Below, piece by piece: positions 18,421-27,057 of a stretch of 64,000 nucleotides of DNA. The first letter of the stretch is position 1. Every line of letters begins with the position of its first letter. The position numbers and the translations under genes are program-made. The notes under the pieces were generated by a model. That model saw nothing but the letters and a program-made list of their open reading frames with translations. It made no database searches and was not told where the DNA came from. Origin of the DNA: Abyssisolibacter fermentans (GTDB lineage: Bacteria > Bacillota > Clostridia > Tissierellales > MCWD3); the NCBI RefSeq assembly GCF_001559865.1, contig NZ_LOHE01000037.1, forward strand, positions 1 through 64,000, in the 5' to 3' direction.

Positions 18421-18608
18421 TATAAGCACAGGTATAAATTTGTAATAAAATTAAAATGCTAGATGACTAATAGTAAGGGAATTATACAAGAATTATACTG
18501 CTTTATAAAGATGTGGCTTTTATTAAAACAATATTTTAAGGCATTTAAAAAAATCTCGTATAATTCCTAGTGAATTTTAATACTTGTTCAATATTCTAGA
18601 AAGGGGAA
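18421..18608. other. Gap inside the PTS gene block with an inverted repeat
   Basis: GGAATTATAC at about 18479 and GTATAATTCC at about 18559 are exact reverse complements 70 bases apart. No promoter or terminator could be assigned with confidence, so whether the downstream genes share the sigma-54 transcript is open. Confidence 0.35.
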
Positions 18609-19991
18609 GTGAAATTGTATGGTGTTATATTATGTTCAGGCAAGGGTAGAAAAATTTGGCCATTTAATGATTGGTGGCAAAAATGTTGTATACCTATAGT
18701 AAATAAACCTATTGTTGTTAGGCTTGTAGAGCAGTTAGAGAGGTTGAACCTAGAAGGAATATATGTTGTAACAGGCTATAATAGTGAGATGGTTAAATAT
18801 TTTTTAAAAGATAAAACAAATATAACGATTATTGAAGAAAACCAATCAGAGGGTACTGCAAAAAGCTTGTTAAAAGGTTTAAAGCAAATAAAGGGACAAG
18901 ACTATATAGTAGTATTTGGTGATACAGTAGTGGACGAAGATAGTATTAAGGCTGTTATAGATGCATATAAGAAAAATAAAATACCTACAGCTTTGACACA
19001 AAATTTGAAGAAAGATGAGCGATCAATTGATTGGATTTGTGCTAAAGTACAGGACGATGAAATAAAGAATATCTATGGTCACCCGAGAAGTCATTATGTA
19101 AATACCAGACTTAGTGGGGTTTTTGTTTTAAACAATGAAGTTGTAAAGTATCTTGAAACTAATCCTGGATACATGAAAAATGTATGTGTTGGAGGTATGC
19201 CGCCTAAAGAGTCAGATTTGTTGCAAAGCTTACAGATGATGATTGAAGATAGTAAAAAAATATTAAATGTTGAGGTTCAAAATTACTGCATAGATGTCGA
19301 TAAACCGTGGAATATATTAGAGGCAAATAAGGTTGTTATTGATGATTTGTTTTCTTTAATGAAAGAAAATGATATACATAAGACTGCTTATATAGACGAA
19401 ACTGCTGTAATTGATGGGAAAGTTAGATTGGGTAAAGGTAGTAGAATAGGGAAAAATGTAATAATAAAAGGAGACATATATATAGGAGATAATACTATTA
19501 TTGACTATGGACCAATTATAGAAGGCAATGTAGTTATTGGTAATAACACAATGATAAAAGATACATGTAATATCAAGGAGTATACTACTATTGGTAATAA
19601 TAATAAAATTGGTTTTAACGCAGAGATGTCCGGCATAACATTTGATAATGTTAGTATTGCTCATAATAGTGAAATTAATGGCATCATTGGTAGTTATACA
19701 GATATTGCAGCTGGATGTATAACAGGTTCTTTAAGATTTGATGATACAGAAACACCAAATGTTATCAATGGACGAGTAGAAATACCATCTGATTTTTCAG
19801 ATGCAATATGTATTGGTGATCATAGCAGAACAGGCGTAGGTAATATTTTTTTTCCGGGTGTTAAAGTAGGAGTTAATTCAGTGTTATGGCCGGGAGCAAT
19901 AATTAATAGAGAAGTACTATCAAATACGCTAGTTATTATAGAGCAAAATAGGATAGATAAAAAATGGGGACCAGAGAAATACGGTTGGTAA
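18609..19991 (+). CDS. Sugar-phosphate nucleotidyltransferase-like protein with left-handed beta-helix
   Basis: A 460-residue two-domain protein. The N-terminal Rossmann-like nucleotidyltransferase domain (about 1-240) begins YGVILCSGKGRKIWPFNDWW, a divergent version of the GxGTRMxPLT loop, and has VVFGDTVVD in place of the usual GD motif. The C-terminal part (about 255-440) has hexapeptide repeats (AYIDETAVIDGKVRLGKGSR onward) forming a left-handed beta-helix, as in GlmU. It may make or turn over an NDP-amino sugar, or only bind sugar phosphate. Its presence in a catabolic PTS locus is unusual. The GTG at 18609 overlaps the GGGGAAG site; the TTG six bases on is equally plausible. Confidence 0.72.
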   Translation: MKLYGVILCSGKGRKIWPFNDWWQKCCIPIVNKPIVVRLVEQLERLNLEGIYVVTGYNSEMVKYFLKDKTNITIIEENQSEGTAKSLLKGLKQIKGQDYIVVFGDTVVDEDSIKAVIDAYKKNKIPTALTQNLKKDERSIDWICAKVQDDEIKNIYGHPRSHYVNTRLSGVFVLNNEVVKYLETNPGYMKNVCVGGMPPKESDLLQSLQMMIEDSKKILNVEVQNYCIDVDKPWNILEANKVVIDDLFSLMKENDIHKTAYIDETAVIDGKVRLGKGSRIGKNVIIKGDIYIGDNTIIDYGPIIEGNVVIGNNTMIKDTCNIKEYTTIGNNNKIGFNAEMSGITFDNVSIAHNSEINGIIGSYTDIAAGCITGSLRFDDTETPNVINGRVEIPSDFSDAICIGDHSRTGVGNIFFPGVKVGVNSVLWPGAIINREVLSNTLVIIEQNRIDKKWGPEKYGW

Positions 19992-20009
19992 TATTAGGAG
20001 GTAATAGAG

Positions 20010-21347
20010 ATGAAAAACAAAGGTTTGAAGATTGTAACAATAGGTGGTGGCTCTAGTTATACACCTGAAATTATAGAGGGTTTTATTAATAGATACAAGG
20101 AACTACCTGTAAGAGAATTATGGCTAGTTGATATTGAAGAAGGCAGGCATAAGCTGGAAACTGTAGGAGGACTAGCAAAGCGTATGGTAAAAAAAGCGGG
20201 ATTAGATTGTGAAGTTATCTTGACTATGGATAGAAAAAAAGCTTTAAAAGGAGCTGATTTTGTAACAACTCAATTTAGAGTTGGGTTATTAGCTGCAAGA
20301 ATAAGAGATGAAAAAATACCTTTGAAATATGGTTGTATAGGTCAAGAAACTACTGGTGCGGGAGGATTTGCAAAAGCTCAGAGGACGATACCTGTAATAT
20401 TAGACATATGCAAAGATATGGAAGAATTATGTCCTGATGCATGGCTTATTAATTTTACAAATCCATCGGGAATCATTACAGAGGCAGTATTAAAACATAC
20501 TAATATTAAATGTATAGGACTTTGTAATGTTCCTATATTGATGCAAATGGCAGCAGCGAAGGCTTTAGATGTTAGTAAGGATGAAGTATTTGTGCATTTT
20601 GTTGGTCTTAATCATTTAGTTTGGGGAAGAAATATATACTACAATGGGAAAGACGTAACAGCAAAGGTTGTAGATGCTTTAATCGATGACTTAGAATATG
20701 GTGTTAAAAATATACCTGATAATGAATGGTTAAAAGAGCAATTAAAAGATTTAAATATGCTACCTTGCCCATACCATAGATATTTTTATCATACTGATGA
20801 GATGCTAGATGAAGAAAAAAAAGCAGCTGAAACAGAAGGTACCAGAGGGGAAGTTGTTAAAAAAGTTGAAGAGGAATTGTTTGAATTATATGAAAACCCT
20901 AATCTTAATATTAAGCCAAAGCAGCTTGAATTAAGAGGAGGACAATATTATTCAGATGCAGCATGCAGCTTAATAAATGCCATTTATAATGATCAAAGGA
21001 TTGTTATGCCTGTAAATACAAGGAATAATGGAGCTATAACTGATTTGCCTAACGATGTAGTTATAGAAACCAGTTGTCTTATAACAAAGCATGGAGCGAT
21101 GCCCTTAAATGTAGGGATGGTGGAAGCCAAAATAAGAGGTTTATTGCAGGTTGTAAAAGCCTATGAAGAATTAACAATAAAAGCTGCAATTACAGGTGAT
21201 TATAATACCGCAGTACAGGCTTTAATTATGAATCCTTTAGTAACAAGCTCTAAAGTTGCAAAAAAAATATTAGATGATATTATTAAAGAAAATATTGAAT
21301 ATTTACCACAGTTTAAAACTTATTATAAAGAGAATTTAAAAAATTAA
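20010..21347 (+). CDS. Family 4 glycoside hydrolase, 6-phospho-beta-glucosidase type
   Basis: A 445-residue cytoplasmic enzyme that splits 6-phosphorylated disaccharides by the NAD+/Mn2+-dependent redox mechanism of GH4. The N-terminal KIVTIGGGSSYTPEIIEGF binds NAD. NFTNPSGIITEAV, the metal-ligand cysteine in CIGLCNVPI and HFVGLNHLVWG (metal-ligand histidine) are the family landmarks. ChbF, CelF and LicH are the closest described types. AGGAGG lies 9 bases before the ATG. Placed after the PTS genes, it should hydrolyse the disaccharide phosphate they import. The kinase and SIS protein downstream suggest that an amino sugar is one half. Confidence 0.92.
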   Translation: MKNKGLKIVTIGGGSSYTPEIIEGFINRYKELPVRELWLVDIEEGRHKLETVGGLAKRMVKKAGLDCEVILTMDRKKALKGADFVTTQFRVGLLAARIRDEKIPLKYGCIGQETTGAGGFAKAQRTIPVILDICKDMEELCPDAWLINFTNPSGIITEAVLKHTNIKCIGLCNVPILMQMAAAKALDVSKDEVFVHFVGLNHLVWGRNIYYNGKDVTAKVVDALIDDLEYGVKNIPDNEWLKEQLKDLNMLPCPYHRYFYHTDEMLDEEKKAAETEGTRGEVVKKVEEELFELYENPNLNIKPKQLELRGGQYYSDAACSLINAIYNDQRIVMPVNTRNNGAITDLPNDVVIETSCLITKHGAMPLNVGMVEAKIRGLLQVVKAYEELTIKAAITGDYNTAVQALIMNPLVTSSKVAKKILDDIIKENIEYLPQFKTYYKENLKN

Positions 21348-21378
21348 TTATATTAAGTGGAGATACTCCACCTAATAT
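21345..21378 (+). other. Hairpin between the GH4 and SIS genes
   Basis: TTATATTAAGTGGAG and CTCCACCTAATATAA pair almost completely around ATA. No T run follows, so it is more likely an mRNA-stability or partial termination element within the gene block. Confidence 0.45.
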
Positions 21379-21427
21379 AATTTTGCATGTTTTCAGGAAA
21401 TAAGGAAATAAAAAGGAGAAGATATAA

Positions 21428-22150
21428 GTGTCAGCATTAAGTTATATAGAAGAAGCTCAAAAATTGATTAATCAAATAAGTATTACACAATATGATAAAA
21501 TAATTGAAACATCTAAATTGTTTGTTGATAAAATTAAGAATAAAAAAATAATTCATATATTTGGAACAGGTCATTCTCATATGATTAGTGAAGAATTGTT
21601 TGATAGAGCGGGAGGTCTGGCTAATATAAATGCTATGTTAGATGATACTGTTACAATTGCTTCTGGAGCAACAAAGGGAAGTAAGCTTGAGAGATTAAGT
21701 GGATTAGCTGAAATATTATGGGACCATTATGACATTGAACCAGATGATTTAATGATCATTATATCTAATTCTGGACGCAATAGTGTACCTGTTCAGATGG
21801 CTTTAAAAGCAAGAGAAGAAGGTTTAAAGTTAATAGTAATTACATCTTTAAATCATGCTAAAAGTTGTCAATCAAGAGATTCAAGCGGAAAGAAATTATA
21901 TGAATTAGGTGATATTGTTTTAGATAATTGTGTTCCGAGTGGTGATAGTTTATTAGACTTTAATGGTAAAAAATCTGGTCCAGGTTCTACTATTGCAGGT
22001 ATTACTATTCTTAATAGTATTGTAGCAGAAGCTTTGAAAACATTGACAGAAGAAGGTTTTGATCTTCCAATTTTGGGAAGTCAAAATGTTGATGGTACAG
22101 ACAATGATGATCTTTATAAAAAATATAAGGCGAGAATCAAGCATTTATAG
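21428..22150 (+). CDS. SIS-domain sugar isomerase-like protein (UPF0309 type)
   Basis: A 240-residue single SIS-domain protein that binds phosphosugars. Landmarks are IHIFGTGHSHMISEELFDRAGG (phosphosugar loop), IIISNSGRNSVPVQMAL and the later GPGSTIAGITILNSIVAEAL. The size and the GHSHM motif match the UPF0309 group rather than the longer MurQ etherase. The start is a GTG with AAAGGAG upstream. Set between GH4 and an amino-sugar kinase, it could isomerise or deaminate the sugar phosphate. The exact reaction is unknown. Confidence 0.82.
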   Translation: MSALSYIEEAQKLINQISITQYDKIIETSKLFVDKIKNKKIIHIFGTGHSHMISEELFDRAGGLANINAMLDDTVTIASGATKGSKLERLSGLAEILWDHYDIEPDDLMIIISNSGRNSVPVQMALKAREEGLKLIVITSLNHAKSCQSRDSSGKKLYELGDIVLDNCVPSGDSLLDFNGKKSGPGSTIAGITILNSIVAEALKTLTEEGFDLPILGSQNVDGTDNDDLYKKYKARIKHL

Positions 22151-22164
22151 GCTTAAGGAGTGGA

Positions 22165-23085
22165 TTGAATTTGAATTTTGTAATAGGAATTGAAGGTGGA
22201 GGTACTAAAAGTACCATTGCAATAGCAGATTTAAATGGCAAATTCATAGATAAGACAATCACCGGCACAACTAATATAAACTCGTCATCACTAGAAACAG
22301 TTAGTGAAAATATACATCTTGCGGTAAATGCTTTGCTTGAAAGAAATAATTTAAACAAAGAAAATTGCAGTTCATTTTGTATTGGATCAGCTGGTATAGA
22401 TAGTAAAGCAGATAAACAAAGAATGATGCAGTTAATAAAATCATTGGGAATAGAAGGATTAATAGCAGTGACTAATGATGCAGAGATTTCCTTGAAGGCT
22501 GGAATTGAAAAAGGTGAAGGAATACTTATTATAGCAGGAACAGGTTCTATAGCATATGGTGAAGATACTGTGGGGAATTGTTATAGAGCAGGAGGCTGGG
22601 ATTATTTAATAGGTGATGAAGGTAGTGGTTATTGGATTGCTACTCAAGCTATAAATAAAGCTCTTAAAAGTTGGGATGAAAAAGGTGAAAAATCAAAGTT
22701 GTTATGTATGCTAATGGATGAAATAAGTATTCAAGATGTTGAAGAATTCATAAATTATATTTATAAAGTTCCCTTTAATAAGAAGATAATAGCTGGGTTA
22801 TCAGTGGTAGTTGACAGAGCTTATCAAGAAGGTGATAGCACTTCAAAAGCTATTTTATATCAAGCTTCAAAAGAACTTGTTTTTTTAACTCAGACAATTT
22901 TGAAAAGAATGAAATATAAAGGGCAAGAAATAACATTGATAGCTCATGGGAGTATATTGGTAAATAATAAATTTGTTTATGATAAATTTAAAACAGAAAT
23001 AAGTAAAATTTACCCAAATATTAAGGTGATTAAACTAAGGCAAGGAGCTTGGTATGGAGCTGTAAAACTTGCATTATTTAAGTAA
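22165..23085 (+). CDS. BadF/BadG-family kinase, probably N-acetylglucosamine kinase
   Basis: A 306-residue ASKHA-fold kinase of the BadF/BadG/BcrA/BcrD group, which includes N-acetylglucosamine kinase. VIGIEGGGTKSTIAIADLNG is the phosphate-1 loop, GSAGIDSKADKQRM and VTNDAEISLKAGI follow, and IIAGTGSIAYG with GGWDYLIGDEGSGYW forms the adenosine/acceptor region. It should phosphorylate the free amino sugar released by the GH4 enzyme. AAGGAG at 22155-22160 serves TTG 22165 or, with better spacing, TTG 22171. It closes the gene block: a strong terminator follows at once. Confidence 0.87.
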   Translation: MNLNFVIGIEGGGTKSTIAIADLNGKFIDKTITGTTNINSSSLETVSENIHLAVNALLERNNLNKENCSSFCIGSAGIDSKADKQRMMQLIKSLGIEGLIAVTNDAEISLKAGIEKGEGILIIAGTGSIAYGEDTVGNCYRAGGWDYLIGDEGSGYWIATQAINKALKSWDEKGEKSKLLCMLMDEISIQDVEEFINYIYKVPFNKKIIAGLSVVVDRAYQEGDSTSKAILYQASKELVFLTQTILKRMKYKGQEITLIAHGSILVNNKFVYDKFKTEISKIYPNIKVIKLRQGAWYGAVKLALFK

Positions 23086-23091
23086 AGATAA

Positions 23092-23133
23092 CAAAACTAC
23101 TAGCAAAATATTAAGTAATTGCCAGTAGTTTTG
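23092..23133. terminator. Bidirectional terminator ending the PTS block and the convergent oxygenase gene
   Basis: CAAAACTACT-GCAA pairs with TTGC-AGTAGTTTTG around a short loop, with A and T runs on the two sides. It lies between the kinase stop and the convergent gene that ends at 23153. Confidence 0.8.
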
Positions 23134-23152
23134 TTTACCGATTTTTATATAT

Positions 23153-24226
23153 TTATAAATATTTTTTTGACTCAGTTACAAGTTCATTCATAAGCTCTTT
23201 AACAGGTACTATTTTATCTATCCTATGAGTTTGTGCACCCGCAAAAGCAAAACCATGCTGCATATTACCTTTTTGAGAATTAATTAAAGCATCAGCAATG
23301 CAATAAGGTGCAGTAGAAGGATTACAACCTTTTAAACAGTTAATTATACATTTTTCAGGTCGTCTTTTATTTAATTCAACTTCATCTAAAAAATTATTTT
23401 TTATAGCTCGACCAATTAAACCTACTGGGCTTTTTATAAGAGTTATATCATCCTTAGTGCAATTGACATAAGCTTGTTTAAATTCATCCGAAGCATCACA
23501 TTCGTAAGTTGCTACAAATCTACTGCCCATTTGTACACCAGATGCACCTAATTTGATTAAATGAGCTATATCTTTACCATTAAAGACTCCACCACCTGCA
23601 ATTATTGGTATTTTTCTTGAATATTTTTTTTCATATGGCTTAATTGATTCAAGCACATCTTTTAAAAGGTCAACAAGTTTTATTTTGGGATTGTTTAAAT
23701 CATCAAGATTAAAGCCTAAATGTCCGCCTGCTTCTGGTCCTTCTAAAACAAAAGCATCAGGAATTATATTATGTTTTCTATCCCAACTTCTGCAAATTAC
23801 TGAAGCTGCTTTACCTGAAGATATAATAGGAACTGCTTTTGTTGTAGTACCTTTGACAAACTTGGGTAAACTTAATGGAAGTCCTGCACCAGAAAAAATT
23901 ATATCAATTTTTTCCTTAACGGACTCTTTGACCATTTCTTCAAAATTATTTAAAGCGGTCATTATATTTACTCCTATTATTCCATCGTTGCAAATTTCCT
24001 TTGCTTTTCTTATGTGATATCTTAAACTTTTTATATCAGCTTCTTTTTTATTTTTAAAGTAATCAGGTTGGTCAAAACCAATAGCAACTCCTGAAATAAC
24101 ACCTATGCCTCCATTTAGTGAAACATTCCCAGCAAGGGATGATAGAGAAATTCCTACACCCATTCCACCTTGAACAATAGGTATTTTAGCAACAAGATCA
24201 CCAATTTTTAGCTTTGGTAAATTCAT
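23153..24226 (-). CDS. Nitronate monooxygenase / FabK-like flavoprotein
   Basis: A 357-residue FMN-dependent TIM-barrel enzyme of the nitronate monooxygenase (2-nitropropane dioxygenase) family, which also includes the enoyl-ACP reductase FabK. PIVQGGMGVGISLSSLAGNV is the N-terminal FMN region. GAGLPLSLP, EGPEAGGHLGF (catalytic-loop histidine), IPIIAGGGVFNG and GASGVQMGSRFVATYEC are landmarks. A C-terminal cysteine-rich stretch (CIINCLKGCNPSTAPYC) is typical of the clostridial type. The gene is alone; AGGAGGTG precedes the start. No fatty-acid genes are adjacent, so detoxification of nitronates is the plainer reading. Confidence 0.87.
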   Translation of the reverse strand: MNLPKLKIGDLVAKIPIVQGGMGVGISLSSLAGNVSLNGGIGVISGVAIGFDQPDYFKNKKEADIKSLRYHIRKAKEICNDGIIGVNIMTALNNFEEMVKESVKEKIDIIFSGAGLPLSLPKFVKGTTTKAVPIISSGKAASVICRSWDRKHNIIPDAFVLEGPEAGGHLGFNLDDLNNPKIKLVDLLKDVLESIKPYEKKYSRKIPIIAGGGVFNGKDIAHLIKLGASGVQMGSRFVATYECDASDEFKQAYVNCTKDDITLIKSPVGLIGRAIKNNFLDEVELNKRRPEKCIINCLKGCNPSTAPYCIADALINSQKGNMQHGFAFAGAQTHRIDKIVPVKELMNELVTESKKYL

Positions 24227-24240
24227 ATCAACACCTCCTT

Positions 24241-24263
24241 GTACTAATAATAGTTATTAGTAC
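24241..24263. promoter_or_regulatory. Perfect inverted repeat, probable operator of the oxygenase gene
   Basis: GTACTAATAA-TAG-TTATTAGTAC has two perfect 10-bp arms and a 3-base centre. It lies 15 bases upstream of the start, near the promoter. It looks like a MarR- or TetR-type operator. The only MarR gene nearby is at 27773 and is not adjacent. Confidence 0.55.
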
Positions 24264-24537
24264 CTAGTAATAATAGTATACATGTTTTTAATTAAAAAAG
24301 AAAGAAATAATTAAATTTTATTCTATTTAAAATATTATCATAAAAAAGTTATACTACTATTATTACTCAGGTTTGTTTTTTTATAACACATTGACATTTT
24401 AGACATTTTAATATTTTATCTAGTTATACTTGTTTTTCCTCAAAAGCACAATTTTTAATGTTATAATATTAAAGTATAATATGTTTTAGTGAGTAACTTT
24501 TGATAAATCAAATACTTTTAAAATGGAAGGTGTGCTA
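24264..24537. other. Divergent intergenic region, oxygenase to NUDIX
   Basis: AT-rich DNA that must hold both promoters. Apart from the operator-like repeat to its left no further element stands out. GGAAGGTG at 24524-24531 is the ribosome binding site of the NUDIX gene. Confidence 0.4.
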
Positions 24538-24948
24538 GTGGAAAATAATAAAAAAATTGAGTTTTCAGTTAAAGCTATTATCATTGATAAAGATAAATTT
24601 TTAATAATGCATAAGAAAAGAGTAAAGGAAGAATTGTGGGACTTACCGGGTGGTAGAATGGAATTTTCTGAAACAGCACAAGACACCTTATTAAGGGAAG
24701 TACAAGAAGAAACGGGTTTACGTGTTAAACCATTTAGATTATTAGACACTTGGAACGTAGTATATGAAAATCGTCAGATAACAGGAATAATCTATTTATG
24801 TAAGCTAGAAAAAGGTGAAATCAGACTGTCAGATGAACATGATAAATATAAATGGGTAGATGCAAGTATAGAATCTATAGACTGTCTGTATGAGTCTTTT
24901 AAAGAAAGAATGAAAAATTGGAACTTTAATAAACTATTAGATGATTAA
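24538..24948 (+). CDS. NUDIX hydrolase
   Basis: A 136-residue NUDIX protein that hydrolyses a nucleoside diphosphate linked to another group. The complete Nudix box is GGRMEFSETAQDTLLREVQEETGL (G-x5-E-x7-REVQEE-x-G), about residues 39-61. The start at GTG 24538 is preferred because GGAAGGTG lies 7 bases before it; an ATG at 24523 would sit on that site. The substrate cannot be predicted. Convergent with the hexosaminidase gene that follows. Confidence 0.88.
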   Translation: MENNKKIEFSVKAIIIDKDKFLIMHKKRVKEELWDLPGGRMEFSETAQDTLLREVQEETGLRVKPFRLLDTWNVVYENRQITGIIYLCKLEKGEIRLSDEHDKYKWVDASIESIDCLYESFKERMKNWNFNKLLDD

Positions 24949-25015
24949 TCACGGTTATGTGGAGATACTTGGGATATACGAATCACATATTATTAGCAAG
25001 AAACTAAGTAGTGGT

Positions 25016-26242
25016 TTATTCTAAAATACTTTTTAGTATTTCCACATTTTGTTGACTGCCGAGTTCTTTTTCTGGATTTTTTTGAGTTTTTTCAAATAGC
25101 TTTCTTTTTATTTTAGTTTCAAGTATTCTTATAACTGATTCATTTATTTTTTCTTCTGTTATAATACCTGATTTTGCAGATTTTAAAACTTCATTGTAGC
25201 CTTCTTCAAAAGGAATAGGCATTAGTAATATATCTACCCCTGCTAATACAGCTTTGACACATACTTTTTTTGTACCATATACATTAGCTATAGCACACAT
25301 ATTTAGAGCATCTGTTATAATCAATCCTTTATAACCTAATTCATTTCTTAATATGTTAGTTACAACTTCTTTTGAAAGAGATGCTTCTATTTCTTCATTT
25401 GTAACATTAGGTACTTTTATATGTGCAATCATTATACCGTCTACACCGGCTTGAATTCCTTTTTTAAATGGAATAAATTCTATACTTCTAAGTCTTTCAA
25501 TATCATGCTTAATTATTACAGTGCCTTTATGTGTATCAGTAGCTGTGTCTCCATGACCTGGAAAATGTTTGATAACAGATGATACATTCTGATCTTGCAT
25601 ACCTACAATACAGTTATAAACCATTTCAGCAACTAATTTTTCATCATTGCCATATGATCTCACACCAATTACTGGGTTTTTGGGATTAGTGTTAATATCT
25701 GCTACAGGTGCAAAGTTCATATTAAAGCCAAGTGATGAAATTTCTTTTCCTAGTATTTGTCCTATTAGGTAAGCATTTTTTGATTTTTTAGTATTACCTA
25801 TTATATTGCTATTTGGTAGTACAGTAGCATGCATATTTAGATTACTAGCAATTCTAGATACTTTTCCTCCTTCTTCATCAACTGATATAAATAGGGGAAT
25901 TTTTGAATTATCTTGTAAATCACTAATGAGTTTTTGTGTTTGATTTATTGATACAATATTGTTTTTAAAAAAAATTACGCCACCTAATTTATATTTTGCC
26001 AATAATTCTTTAGAGTTTTCAGTTAATACAGTTAAATTTCTTTTATTATCAAGAGAATCAGCATCAACCATAAACATTTGCCCTATTTTTTCTTCTAAAG
26101 TCATTTGACTTAATATACTATTAGCTATTGCCTTAGTAGGATTATTTATTAGACTGATACCCTTATCAATAATATCAAAATTTGATAAACAACTTGCTAA
26201 AAACAATGAAATAGTTAATATAATATTTAAATAAATATGCAT
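25016..26242 (-). CDS. nagZ: Beta-N-acetylhexosaminidase, GH3 (NagZ-like), predicted lipoprotein
   Basis: A 408-residue GH3 enzyme that removes N-acetylglucosamine from muropeptides or related glycans. The N-terminus has a short lipoprotein signal with lipobox LASC (Cys18), so it is probably anchored outside the membrane. The barrel shows PLFISVDEEGGKVSRI, NFAPVADINTNP, KHFPGHGDTATDTHKG (the catalytic histidine loop of NagZ) and GLIITDALNM (aspartate nucleophile). Gram-positive NagZ proteins are usually exported, which agrees. AAAGGTAG lies near the start. It could feed GlcNAc to the amino-sugar loci in this window (inference). Confidence 0.88.
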   Translation of the reverse strand: MHIYLNIILTISLFLASCLSNFDIIDKGISLINNPTKAIANSILSQMTLEEKIGQMFMVDADSLDNKRNLTVLTENSKELLAKYKLGGVIFFKNNIVSINQTQKLISDLQDNSKIPLFISVDEEGGKVSRIASNLNMHATVLPNSNIIGNTKKSKNAYLIGQILGKEISSLGFNMNFAPVADINTNPKNPVIGVRSYGNDEKLVAEMVYNCIVGMQDQNVSSVIKHFPGHGDTATDTHKGTVIIKHDIERLRSIEFIPFKKGIQAGVDGIMIAHIKVPNVTNEEIEASLSKEVVTNILRNELGYKGLIITDALNMCAIANVYGTKKVCVKAVLAGVDILLMPIPFEEGYNEVLKSAKSGIITEEKINESVIRILETKIKRKLFEKTQKNPEKELGSQQNVEILKSILE

Positions 26243-26409
26243 ATCTACCTTTCCTTTCTAGTGATTAATTGTTTATTTTACATTGTTATTTATACTATTA
26301 TCTTGTTCAAAATAGAATTAATTAAACAAATTAGAATTGACAAAATAGTACGATAATAGTAATATATTAATATCGAATAATACTAGTGTCAAATAAACGG
26401 GAGATGATT

Positions 26410-27036
26410 ATGTTGAATAATACTGATATTATTAAAGAAAAATCATTAAAAACATTTAATGCGCAAGCAGATTGTTATGATACAACTTTTAATGGTAAAC
26501 ATTCAAGTAAAATATATGGTATGGTTTTAGAGAAACTTAGTACTATAAAGTATAAATCTATTTTAGATATTGGCTGTGGGACAGGTAATATGTTATCTAT
26601 GATACCAAAGAAAGAGGATATTACATTTTGTGGTTTAGATCTTTCGAGTGAAATGATAAGAGTTGCTAAGAAAAAATTAAATGATGACGTTGCATTAAAA
26701 ATTGGAGATTCAGAAAATCTACCGTGGGATAAGAATACTTTTGATGTTGTTTTATGTATAGATTCATTTCATTGTTATCCTAAACCTATTTAAGCTTTAA
26801 AGGAAATGAATAGAGTACTTAAAAATGGAGGACATATTATTATAGGAGATCCGTGGTTTGTTGTGATTTTAAGGCAAGTGGTTAATTTTTTTACTAAATT
26901 TAGTGATGATGGAGACTATAGAATATGTTCTAAAAAAGAGATTACTAGGCTATTAGGCGATTGTGGATTTGTTGATATAGACTGGAGAAGATTATACATG
27001 GACACATTTATTGTTACAGCAAGAGTAAATAAATAA
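26410..27036 (+). pseudogene. Class I SAM methyltransferase interrupted by one stop codon
   Basis: The frame opens at ATG 26410 (GGGAG six bases upstream) and encodes a normal class I methyltransferase: ILDIGCGTGNMLSMI (SAM motif I), FCGLDLSSEMIRVAKKK and NTFDVVLCIDSFHCYPKPI. A TAA at 26791-26793 follows. The same frame goes straight on with ALKEMNRVLKNGGHIIIGD and ends at 27036. One base change (for example GAA to TAA) explains it, so the inactivation is recent or the stop is a sequencing error. An intact methyltransferase gene follows 21 bases later. Confidence 0.8.
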
Positions 27037-27057
27037 TGAGTTAAAGGGGAATGTAAG

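Noticed and set aside
24970-24990. ACGAATCACATAT string shared with the group II intron at 7221
   Set aside because: Only 13 bases match and the flanks differ, so a second intron fragment is not supported.
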